NCBI GenBank assembly: GCA_001600455.1
Contig: BCKC01000006.1
Coordinates: 248,001 to 312,000, forward strand
Reading direction: 5' to 3'
Length of the DNA stretch: 64,000 bases
From: Endocalyx cinctus
Taxonomy: Eukaryota; Ascomycota; Sordariomycetes; Amphisphaeriales; Apiosporaceae
The position numbers and the translations under genes are program-made. Under the pieces are notes generated by a model that was given only the letters and a program-made list of their open reading frames with translations, was not told the origin of the DNA and made no database searches. Positions within the stretch are counted from its first letter, which is position 1; every line of letters starts with the position of its first letter. Positions 12,901 to 23,338 of the stretch are shown in pieces.

Positions 12901-13901
12901 CTATAGTCATTTGAAGATAGTTGAGCTTGATCTTAGACTTTAGATGTGGAACTTGTAAATAAACCTAAGCAAATGTAAGAAATGTCCCCTTTTAACGAGA
13001 CCCGTAGAGGATTCTTTTCTTTTCTTCTCCGAAATTTATTCAATACTTTCTTTAGTTGGCTTATTAGAGGAAATGTTAGTCAGACTTATTTCCCATATGA
13101 AAAAAAAAAAAGGAATATCGGGCAGATTTCCGAATTGAAAAAAAGTCCGGACATGAAAAGAAATGAAATGCCCGAACTAGAACGCGGTACCTATATAATG
13201 TTTTCTTCTTTTTTTAGTACTTTGACGGGTACATTCTTTACACTACGCGAGACGTGGGACATGAGACATGAGTTGTATAATGAAGCATGAATTGTATGGA
13301 GGAGTCAGATATGCCAACGACTTGACTTGGGTTTGAAGTGCTTTATTTACAACCAGTCTTTTGATTGACATCACTAATCGTACCTAGAAACTGAGGGTTT
13401 ATATGTATGTACTGGGTAAGGGGTTTTTACCCTTCAGGCCTTTACCGTAGCTGACTGGCTGGCTGGGTAGCTTAACGCTAGGAAGCGGTGACGAGGAATC
13501 CCTATTCTACAGCGGTCCTTGAAGCCTGTTGGCCATGTCATATCGCTCTGATCGCTGTACTTCCAGACCCAAATTGTACTATAATTAAAATGATTCTAGC
13601 GTGTTTTACTAGGTTCTAGTGCTGTACCACTCTTTGAAGATGTACCCTGGCGAATCAAGTTTAGCGTCCTGGCTGCTTTTGCTAGACTCGGCATAGCATA
13701 TCTACAGTATCCTCAGTGATTTGACGATATACGTAATAAGTGGGTATTTATGTATCGGTTATGGGCTTTTAAGTAGTTAAGTAAATATGCACGAGAAAAC
13801 GGTCATCGAAACGGTGCCGTAAAATGGTTGGTAAAATCTATTTCAATAATAGCATCAAGGAATACCCCCCTTTTAACTGCCAACGTTCACAATCGGTAGT
13901 C

Positions 13902-14267
13902 TCACCCAGCACATACGTGTACCTTTTGAGGCTGGCATGAGATGGACATCAATTTATCTCTAAGCAGCTGGTTAAACTTAGCTAGCTTTACAAGGCTGAT
14001 GAAGTCATTCCCCGAAGAATGGGCCTGGGGGTTTCCTGCAACTTTAGCCATAGACGAGATGGACGACACGACACCCTGCCGTCTTGATAAGGCTTCCAGA
14101 GGCTCGATGCGCTCATTTATTCCATCTAAATAAGTTCTTCGAGAAGTTGCAAGCGCGTGCTCAAGGTGTTTAAGGAATTGTATTTGTTCCTTTGCTAGAC
14201 ATACTTCTCTCAAAGTGAAAGGCCTAACTAAGCAGCATATTGATACAAATGCTTGACCAAGACGCAT
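13902..14267 (-). pseudogene. Doubtful 121-codon frame, possible gene relic
   Basis: The frame reads as a plausible helical protein fragment (CLAKEQIQFLKHLEHALATSRR, FISLVKLAKFNQLLRDKL) rather than low-complexity noise, but it has no family I recognise. No upstream exon, signal or companion gene is visible, and it lies in the middle of the gene-poor block. It could be a small lineage-specific gene, a remnant of a larger one, or chance. Confidence 0.25.
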
Positions 14268-15555
14268 GTGAATTACGGACTAGTACCGTAACCGATTCAA
14301 AAATGAGTTTAAAGCGGTGCGGAATAGAATTGCGGGCCGATATAAAGCTTGCTCTCTCGATCAGGGTGAAAAGTCCACATGAATCTTGCAAATATTACCA
14401 TCCTTTCCTATACAACTAAATGTATTCATATCAGCAATCTTAATGGATCAGATTAGCGGCCTTATCCATGCTCTATATCTGAAGAAAATAGAAAAAGAGA
14501 ATATTCGCTAAGATATCAAGGCGTAAATTAGTATAGAGTACGGCCCTCATCGCTGCCTATTCAATAGGGACTCAAGTCGATCGTAGCCAATCAAACTGTC
14601 GTATGGTACTATGATAGTTATTGTTTATTACAGTTAGAATGAATAAACTGTACTCTGTAATTCGAAAACAATTGGCGTCGTAAGCCTGCTTAATTACATA
14701 TTTTATCATACTTGCTGTTTATTATCTTCCCATAGCCTTGTAACTCTTCTTTAGGAGACATAATATATGTAGTTTATAATAAGCATGAGGCAGTAGAAGA
14801 GATATATAAATGCCTGGGGAAATCATCGGCATCCTTGGTACGTAGTAGCATGAGTAAACCAGAGTTAACGTTGTATTTTCTAGCTTGCAGTTTCTCTTTA
14901 CATCGTTATTTCTTGATAAAAAAAAGTTTGTTAAGCTTTTAAAGAAGATATATAAGCCGTAGAGAACCGGAAATATGACTAGGTATAGTTGATAACAACA
15001 GAGAGAGTTTTACCTACATACTGTGTATACAGAGAGATACACACCAAGGGCTTTATTCCTAGTTGGCTCCGACTTCTTAAGAGGTCGCTTGAAATAAAGA
15101 AACCCACTAATATCCGTTGAATACGGAGTATATGCTATAAAATAGTATATGAAAACTCGAGGTTATGCAAGTAAACTGGCAGGTCAAAGACTTTGATAAA
15201 AGCGGCATGGTCTAGATTCTTTTGTAGGTATGCGATTTGGGATGCATCATATGGTAAAGTAAAGAAGAAGAAAAATCTATCTAAGAGGTACCCTGTAACT
15301 TAGTACCAAGTAGCGAGTGGGCTGGTGGGTTAGATTACAATAATGCAAATGAATTAATGGATAAAATAATAGCAATAAGTTAAGTAAATAGTGACCCATA
15401 CTTGGTTTTAGGTATGATCAAGCAAAATCAAGCAAAAGAGTACATCCAAGTAGGCCTAAATACCTAAATTATCTTACCATATTATAATTATAACTTTGTA
15501 CTTCTTAGCTTTCCTTTTTTTACACATGATTTCTTCTATTTTACTACTTTAAAAA

Positions 15556-15601
15556 AAAAAATAAATAAATAAATATACAGACATACAGACATACAGACAT
15601 A
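15556..15601 (+). repeat. Microsatellite: AAAT run then CAGACATA repeat
   Basis: An A-tract leads into several AAAT units and then about three copies of an 8-bp unit CAGACATA. Simple sequence in noncoding DNA. Confidence 0.75.
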
Positions 15602-16121
15602 TACATCCAGATATATGTGTGAGGCGAAATACAGATTTACTCAAAAGAATAATGAAGTGACCATGATGATCTCTTCACTTTTACCGACAACCTGAAAAAT
15701 ACTACAGTACTTACCTACTTACCAATAACAACGAAGTCTTTATTATAACCCTCCTCCGAAGTTTAATAGGTTAAACCCCCAGCTTTTCGCCACCCCTATT
15801 ATCGTGCCTTCTACCACTATTGTACATAATATTACCACCACCAATCTTAGGACTCTACCGAATATCGCGAAATAATACTTTGTCTCCAGTTGAATTCTAT
15901 TTTGTTGAATATTAATTATTTTATTACATCGTCGAATAAATTCTCTTCTTTTTTTTCTCCTGGTTGCATGCATCCGTTACCGATAATATACCCTCCCGTC
16001 TTATCATCTCCATGATAGTTCCGCGACTCAAATCAGAGTGTGCCTTGCTGCAACCCGATAGATTGATAAGGGGGAAATTCAACGAGGTTCTGACCTCACC
16101 CGAGGTCGCAGCACATCCTCG

Positions 16122-19100
16122 ATGATGGTATGTCTTATTGCTATTTCTCAAAAATAAATCATCATAAACTTAAATTCATCATCTCCACCATGTTTAAAAT
16201 ATTTATATTCCTTGAGGCATATCCAAGATCGTCACTCCCCACCCCCCTTGGGACTGACCTAGGTGACCGCTTTTTTTTTCTCGAAATATTTTTCATGGCT
16301 AGAATTATTTTGCGCATAATCATCGCCAACTAACCTGTTCACATTTCTAGACCTCTCGAAGACCCCGCGATGTCGGGGGCAGCTTTTCGTCCCGACGTGG
16401 TCACGTCAACCAACTTTCCATATCCGATTCGAGTCACCATATTACCGAAACGATCGGCACCATGTACGGCGATAGCGATGACGACCAAAGTGATGGCGGA
16501 AGGCCCATGAGTTTTATTGCGTCTCCTCGAGGGGGCGAACGATTGCCAGACAACGCAAAGCCTGGTTCTCAATATTCCGAGCAAGAACGATTTCGACCAG
16601 TTCGTTCAATGTCAGATAGGACCGGCTCGAACCTCCAGGCATCATACCAATATTCTGACGGTCCTAATGGTTATCCTGCCGGGAATGGTCCCGAAAGCCC
16701 CTTAACCATACCAAGCCAGCGATCTGCGTCGAGAAACAACTCCTACGATTCTAGCTCCGCCCCCTTATCACCTTCTTCTCCCATGTCTCCAACATTACGG
16801 GAGATGCGTGACACCGAACAGTATCCGCTGACGAATATCGACAATCCCAATGATATAGCCCAGGAATTGAGTAATTTGCAGGCACTGCGCCGCCTATCTA
16901 TGGACGTCTCTAATAACAGCGATCCGGATCTTCTGCCCTTTCAAGGCATGTCTTTAATGGCGATGCCCTCGATAGCTCCTAAAGGAGACGACGATGCTGA
17001 TCCTTCAAGGTTGTTATGGGTTCCTGCCGGGGTTCACCCGGAGCTAGCCCCGAGCGAGTTTAAGAATTTTGTTGAGAAAAGGGTCCAGACCATGAAACGA
17101 CGATCTGCAGAGTCGACCCTTTCGGTGGACGGAACGAACGGGGCTGACTCGGGTGGTGGTCTTCGGAGAAAAAAATCAATGTTATCAAGACAAATAGATA
17201 ATGCCGGTGCTGAAGGGTATACGGATGGTGCCGAGAGGTTAGAGAGAAAGAGGTCCCGGAGAGGCACAGGACAGTCTTCGGAATTGACGATCGATGAGCT
17301 TGTGAATGATCCGACAAAAGCTGTACAAAAACTTACGTTAGAGGCGCAGGCTGGAGACGACGCGGCGAATTTGGATGATATGCCCATATTACCTGTAGCA
17401 CCAGGGATGGGTCTTCGTCGCTCCACCCGAACTACGTACAGGAAAGGAGGCAGTCTAAAGAACCGGCATGGTAGTGGAGACAAATCGGATGAACGCCTAC
17501 CTTTTTCGAAACGCATAGCGGCAAGGAGAGGAGGCGACGCTACCGAACCACTGCCGGGCAATCAATCCACAGCTGATGCTCCGAAGGGTTATGGCTTAAC
17601 CCGCGTACAATCAGAACCGATTTCAGAAAACTTCTCGAGGCCAACACGATCTATACGGCGGCAGCAACCTCAAACGTTTGCAGATCAGATCTTAGATTCA
17701 CCCCAGGAACTCTCCCAGTCAGAAAACACGGGCTCAAATGAGGCCTTGCTTTCAAGACCACCTCCGCCTAGACGTATGCGATCTTCAGAAAATGCTCGCA
17801 CCTCCAGCCCTATACCACAAATCGTTGAAGACCAAGCTATGGAAGAATCATCTCAAGCCGAAAGTACTAGACCTTTCCCTGAAAGATCATCGTCTCAAAA
17901 GACCGCTCCTTCTCCAGTTTCACCCCCGCCATCATCAATACCTGCCGAACCTCCTGCACGTTCTAGCAAGCGACCAAACTATGGCCAACCTCTTCAGATT
18001 CCATCACAACCTCAAACTGTAAACAACCCCCCGCAGCATACGAGGTCGCAAAGCGGGTCAAGCCAAAAACTGGACGATACGACACAGAAGTCATCATCAC
18101 CCTACCCGGCAGCGGGAAGTGCGAGCAGAACAGATACTCTAACCTTTATCCCCACGTATACAACCGAAGAAAAGAAGCCGGAGAAAAAGAGCAAGAAGGA
18201 CAAGGGAGATTCCGATAGCGGATCATCTCGAAGTACGTCTTGGAAGTGGTTTCAAAAGAGCGAGGACAAGGAAAAGAAAAAGAAGGACGACGAGAGCCGG
18301 AAATCGAGAGCCAAACTACTCGTGGAGAAGGCGCACGACAACGTTCGTCTGGACGTGCTGCAGACATCGATCGACACGGCAACCCAGAAAGGTAGAGAGA
18401 GCTTATTACTCGAACGTGATAGTATGGACAAACTCGAAGAGGAGCGAAAGAAAGAGAGCAGTCGAAAGTCTGGAGAGGCGAAGAAAGAAAAGGATGGCCT
18501 ATTTTCTTCGATCTTCGGCGGCAGTAAGAAGAAGGGCGACCGGGATTCCAGTAACAGAAAATCTCAATTGCACCGCCCTCGCTCTCCGGAGCCGGTCCCC
18601 TACCGCCCTATGGAACCTGATGTCGATTACCACTGGACCAGATTCCCTATTCTCGAGGAACGTGCCATTTATCGCATGGCCCATATCAAGCTTGCCAACC
18701 CTCGTCGCGCCTTGCATAGCCAAGTCTTGCTGAGTAACTTCATGTACGCCTATCTTGCCAAGGTGCAAGCCATGCACCCTCAGATACAGGTGCCTCAGTC
18801 ACCGCAACAGAAGAGACTCCAGGAAGAAGAAAGACGACGCCAGGAACAGGAGCAGCAGTTGCAGCAGCAGCAACAGGAGCAACAGCAGTACTTGGAACAG
18901 CAGCAAGCTCAGGATAGTATCGATCAATACAACTTCGAGTATCATAGGGTAAGTTCAGAGGCTACAGCAACTCTCTAATTTCAATAACTGACTGGTAGAA
19001 AAATCAGTCTACAAATCAGTATAGTGATCCCATTATGCAGCATGAGTCGGGAGACTACCCGGAAGCAGCAGAAATATATGATTACGAGCATGGTAATAAT

Positions 19101-19235
19101 CACACGAGGCACGAAGATTACGGAGAGCAAGATGATTATGGTAATCAAGTCAGCGATAAGGACTACTATTCCTACGGGCAGCACAATAATAACGACGGGC
19201 GGCACCAACAGCATAATAGCGAAGAAATGTGGTGA
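16122..19235 (+). CDS. ZDS1: Zds1/Zds2-family protein (PP2A-Cdc55 regulator)
   Basis: Proposed exons 16122-16127, 16351-18948 and 18999-19235, giving 946 residues. Yeast Zds1/2 bind the PP2A B subunit Cdc55 and control its location, linking polarity, mitotic exit and stress signalling. The diagnostic C-terminal Zds domain is at about residues 760-812 (YHWTRFPILEERAIYRMAHIKL, PRRALHSQVLLSNFMYAYL). A second conserved patch is APGMGLRRSTRTTYRKGG near 350. The rest is disordered and Ser/Pro/Lys-rich, ending in poly-Gln and an acidic, His/Asn/Tyr-rich tail on exon 3. The frame is conserved-looking upstream of the ATG at 16462 (SISDSSHHITETIGTMYGDSDDD), so translation must start earlier. An in-frame TAG at 16348 coincides with a strong 3' splice site (CTAAC...TTTCTAG), and ATGATG|GTATGT at 16122 supplies a start in phase. 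The first exon is inference; the rest is firm. Confidence 0.85.
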
Positions 19236-20857
19236 TAGATGGGCGAAAGATAATGCGACATAACTAAAAAAAAATGATGACGAGAAGAGCTATGATATCA
19301 TTGATCTCATAAGTCAGTCAGTGCATATACTTGGAGTTTACTGGAGGACTTAAATCATCACATGGACTTTTTACAGCTGGACGATGTGTATAGTACCGGC
19401 ATTAAGTCTTTGATTTTTGTTGGTCCTTTACGAGTCTCTGATCTCCTACTATAAAAGGGTAGCATGAGAGTTCGGGGGTTTGTTTTGGTTTTTGATTTTG
19501 AATTTTGAGTTATTAACTTTTTTTTTTTTTTTTTTGATTTCATCACCACTCTCTAGGAGGTATAAGATAGGAACTAGAAGATTAAGTGTTCATTCTCATC
19601 ATTCCGCAAACTTTGTTTCCGATATATTCCAGCCATGAACAAAGGAGGCGAAATGTCATATAGTACGGAGAAGGCCTCAGTTTTCGAATTTATTTTTTTA
19701 AAGGAAGCAAGGATGAGATGACGATATTTTCTCTTAAGGAAGTGCTCAAAGAGGGCACATTTTTTTAAAGACGCGCCTTTTTTTTTTTTTTGGTTCGGTT
19801 CTTCTCACGCGGTATTACAACGACATTTGGACGAATTTAACGGAAATGTCTCCTTCCCCCCCCCCCCCCCCAACCCGTAGGTAGACAGATCAGTTTGTAG
19901 TCTCCTAAGATGATCATTGTACAAAAAACGAAAGAAAAAAATAAGAAAGAGAGGGAGAGAGAATCAATATACCTTTTGATAGTAGAACGAAAACAATTTA
20001 CATGTCTCAACCCTGCCCTGTCCTGTCATGTCCTTCTATGATTGCATTTTATTATTACATGATTCTTCCCTGTGAATATCAATACCCCTATACCCCTACA
20101 GTGTACTAACCTAGTGTCCACGGGGTATTACGTACGTATTGCAGATCGAATAGGTAAAGCTGCTGGGTTAACCTTGATGCTTGATTTTATCACTTCGGGC
20201 TTGTTTGATGCGTCGTTTTTTATGGTGGCTTAAAATAGATTATGTAGTGTATATGATCTATCCTTAACCAGAGATGTTGAATCTAGGAGGGATATATTTT
20301 CAATACTTGTAAATCTGCCCCTTATGACATGATAGTACAGTATGAGTATATAAGATATGGGTTGTTTGTGAATGTGAATATGGATTAAGCAGTTTTGAAA
20401 AGTGGGCTTTACGGCGGGGATTTGGATGTATGTATACTGCTATGTACTTGAGCTACGCCGTCTGGCCGCTTTAAGCCGGATTCTAGCCTCAGTTATGGTG
20501 AGAACTACATGTAGATATAGACATACCGTAGAAATGGAAATTTACATAAATCCCTACGGTATCTTGGTATGAATAATTATCCGTTTTAAGTTTTGGTCAG
20601 TCGAAGAACTTTTACGGTGGAGTAACCTACATATAGTCCGACAGACACTTATGGTAACGTATATTTGGTTCTCCGAGCTGGTTCTTGTCCGCTCGTTTCT
20701 TTTACTTAGTCCTGGAGTATTTATTTTTTGAATTGTGTTTCTAGGGGTGGTTTGGCGCTGGTATATGGTATATTATGTAGTACGGTATTCGAAGTGATAC
20801 TAGGGGTAGTGGTATGACGTGATTATACGTTTGTAAATATTCTACTTCTAATAATAA
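19236..20857. other. Intergenic region with homopolymer tracts
   Basis: No gene seen. It contains T tracts near 19518-19535 and 19778-19790, and a run of 16 C at 19856-19871. Part near 19236-19600 is probably the ZDS1 3' UTR. Confidence 0.55.
19856..19871 (+). repeat. C16 homopolymer
   Basis: Sixteen consecutive C in a pyrimidine-rich stretch; the minus strand is G16, able in principle to form quadruplex. Length in a draft assembly is uncertain. Confidence 0.7.
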
Positions 20858-21554
20858 CTAATAATATTCAAAGTTCGTAGGTTCTATTACGGTATACACC
20901 CTTTTATCACCTCTATTTCCTAATGCTTCTCGCCCATGAATTGTCAGAGTCCATCCATCCAGTTTCTCCGTATCTAAGTCACCGTCCACTTCATCGCCCT
21001 GGTCATCATCCTCTCCGTCAGAATGGGCGCGACGTTCATGATACGGTATGATAGAGGTATAACTTGAGCGAAAACCCCGGATAGAATCGATTCTCGTCGA
21101 AGAAGACCCATGCCCCGCTGCCTATAGATCTCCGACATGGTCTTGAGGATCCGAGGCCGATTTCAGTGAAGTCTAGGAGTGGTTCCTTATAGTTTTTGTC
21201 TATGATTTCGTCTGTTCACCATTGGTTCCACGAGAAAAGTCCAACCCTTTGGGCGGCTAGAGATTGCATGAGAATACGCTGGTCAGCTAAAACATGTAGA
21301 GCATAGTAGAAGTGGGAAGTAGGGTTCGGAATATTTCACACCCGAAGTTAAAGTATTTGGTGTGATATTCCGTAAATATTGCCCCGTAAATGGTGTATAT
21401 GTATTCGTGAATGCATGAAAAAAGACCCAATCTCCCAAGAGGGGGCGGGAGGGGGGCTTCTCGTACTGATCCAAAAACAGTCCAGTTCCAGAAGTATAGC
21501 GGAGGGTGATTCGCGTCACGCGAATAGTCCGAGTCTTGTGAGGCAGTATGGGGN

Positions 21555-21588
<34 letters not shown>

Positions 21589-22374
21589 AAGTAGGACTGC
21601 TCAAAAGCCGTGAATATGAACTCGAGAGTGGAGAATATGTTAAGAAAATGGGGGATACGTTAGGGTATAGGACAGCGCAGTTCTCGTAGACGGAGCTTAG
21701 CAGCGAGACAGGGGGTTGGTAGTTTATGAGTCGAATAAGTATTTCACATTGATTCTTGACCTTCTATTCTATCTATTCGGGGCGGTAAAGCCCTCCCTTA
21801 TATATATACATATCCCTAGAGGAGCCACCCGGAGGGGAATCGCAGATACGTATCGTAGCCCCCGTGATACCCCGCCGAATAGGAGGTCCTTCTCGGTCCG
21901 CCGTGAACGATCTAATTGAAAGCTGGAATAGCTGTCGAAATACGTGTGCGCGATTATCTCCCCATCGGCGATACCTTCTGGAAGGAAACTATCTCGGCGA
22001 GGGCTCGAGGGAGACTGGGCCATAGAAAGACACTCTTCCGCTTGCTCGTAGACTTTTTCGTGGAGAGCTGATAACGCGCTTATAGACTCCTTATCTTCTT
22101 CCGCGAAGGGATCGGGAAGTTGACGGGCTTCCCGTCGTTGGAGGTGAGCGCGAATCTGCTGATGAACTCGATATCCTTTGGGGAACATGATGACCGCCAT
22201 AGCGTCCTGTAAAAGAGGCCCGGGAAAGTCCCGCTGGAGGAGAGAGAGCGGTGAATGGTGGAGTGAAGATGATGGTAGACTCGATATACGACCGGCGATG
22301 CGCGGCTTAGCGAGACTACTTGCTCTACGGTGTCCATATGACCTAGGATCTCTAGAAGGATCTCTGGGGGGCAT
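20858..22374 (-). CDS. Unrecognised two-exon gene (about 255 aa)
   Basis: Exon 1 is 22374-21871 and the last exon 21121-20858; both are phase 0 and join to 255 residues. I do not recognise the family. Support comes from coding-like sequence on both sides: exon 1 has an Arg/Ser-rich start, then YRVHQQIRAHLQRREARQL, an acidic DPFAEEDKES and HTYFDSYSSFQLDRSRRTEKDLLFGG. The last exon reads STRIDSIRGFRSSYTSIIPYHERR, a DGEDDDQGDEVDGDLD acidic run, WTLTIHGREALG and a final VYTVIEPTNFEYY. The product looks soluble, with no signal peptide or membrane segment. The intervening 749 bp is ten times longer than other introns here and contains a 30-base T tract with an N, so an insertion inside the intron or an extra exon is likely. 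The GTATCA donor is weak. Confidence 0.5.
21554..21588. repeat. Ambiguous base and long T tract
   Basis: An N at 21554 is followed almost at once by about 30 T. On the minus strand this is a poly(A) tract lying inside the long putative intron of the unrecognised gene. It may mark the tail of an inserted retro-element or an assembly join. Confidence 0.65.
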
Positions 22375-22883
22375 GAGTTAAAAGGATCCGTATTGATAAA
22401 ATAGTATCTGGTGTGTATCTGGTGTCACTCGGTTTGGTTCTTTTGTGAGACGGTCTGCCAATACCGAAGAAAATTAAAGATATTCCAGGGCTTCGATCAT
22501 ATTGAAAGTGGTGGTTTGGCGATAATGAAATACAATGATGACAAAGCTTTTTGTCTATGAAGGTTGTACTGGTTTTATATAACCATTCAAAATTGTTTGT
22601 TTTAAAAGTACTGAAATAAACTCTAAGTTGATGCGTGGTAGGGCTGCGCTAATCTGGATCGCGTAGCTATGTATACCAGCTACTTTGTAACTCCAAGCAA
22701 ATGTTTGAGTTCGTCTTAGCCTCCGTGTCAGAGTCGATTGTCGACGCCGCGTAGAAGTGCTACCTCGTCTCTACGTGTCCAATTGAGCATCATATCGGAA
22801 AAGTCTCGTTTATCGTACTGGCAGCCCAAGTGGGGGGTTTTTGACATTCTCCATCACGGTTGTGTATATTATCCTCGCAGTGT
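22375..22883. other. Short intergenic region
   Basis: Separates two minus-strand unrecognised genes. AT-rich upstream region of the 255-residue gene; no motif identified. Confidence 0.45.
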
Positions 22884-23338
22884 TTAACGAGTTTTCTTTC
22901 CCTCGGGTTTGGATTCGTGATCTCTACGTCCGTCCAGCGTTTGATATGCGAAGGCTTCCTCTAGGAGAAATTGCCTTCTGGCCATATAGGGGCCGTGAAT
23001 ATATCTATTAATTTCCAAATCTAACTACCACTATGCTAAGATTTTAGAGAAATGTTAAAATACATATCGATTCCACGTCCAACCTCTCCTTCCTTTGAGG
23101 GCCATCTAAGGGTTCTCCCCTCTTCGTCTTAATATCGCTCTTAGGCGACATAGGCCTCCTCTTGATCACTGTTTGTACTTTACGTGCAACTTCCAATCCC
23201 ATCTTTACCTGTGCCGAAGGTATTTCAACAAGACCCGACAAGCCCGGTATTCATTGTTGTCGGTACTGGATTCTCATCCCCTTTTGTCCCTGAGGGGAAG
23301 GCAGGGGGCGTATTATCTTCCTCGAATTTTCTGAGGAT
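22884..23338 (-). CDS. 3' part of an unrecognised gene (or a remnant)
   Basis: Three coding-like blocks join in phase on the minus strand: 23338-23267, 23208-23064 and 23020-22884, with putative introns of 58 and 43 bp. They give ILRKFEEDNTPPAFPSG..., then VKMGLEVARKVQTVIKRRP and a basic linker, then YLEINRYIHGPYMARRQFLL followed by EEAFAYQTLDGRRDHESK and a Lys-rich end. The middle and last blocks read like genuine protein; the 43-bp intron is at the lower limit for fungi. No convincing 5' exon or start is visible upstream of 23338, where a C9 tract and T-rich DNA follow. An ATG at 23202 could start a shorter version. I do not recognise the family; it could be a decayed gene. Confidence 0.4.

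Larger units (their letters stand above)
9922..16121. other. Large gene-poor AT-rich block
   Basis: About 6.2 kb with no recognisable gene apart from a doubtful 121-codon frame at 13902-14267. It contains many short A or T homopolymers, a tandem TAGCG run near 12048, an AAAT run and a CAGACATA repeat near 15556-15600. I see no terminal repeats, reverse transcriptase or transposase motifs. It may be old transposon debris past recognition or simple spacer. Confidence 0.5.
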
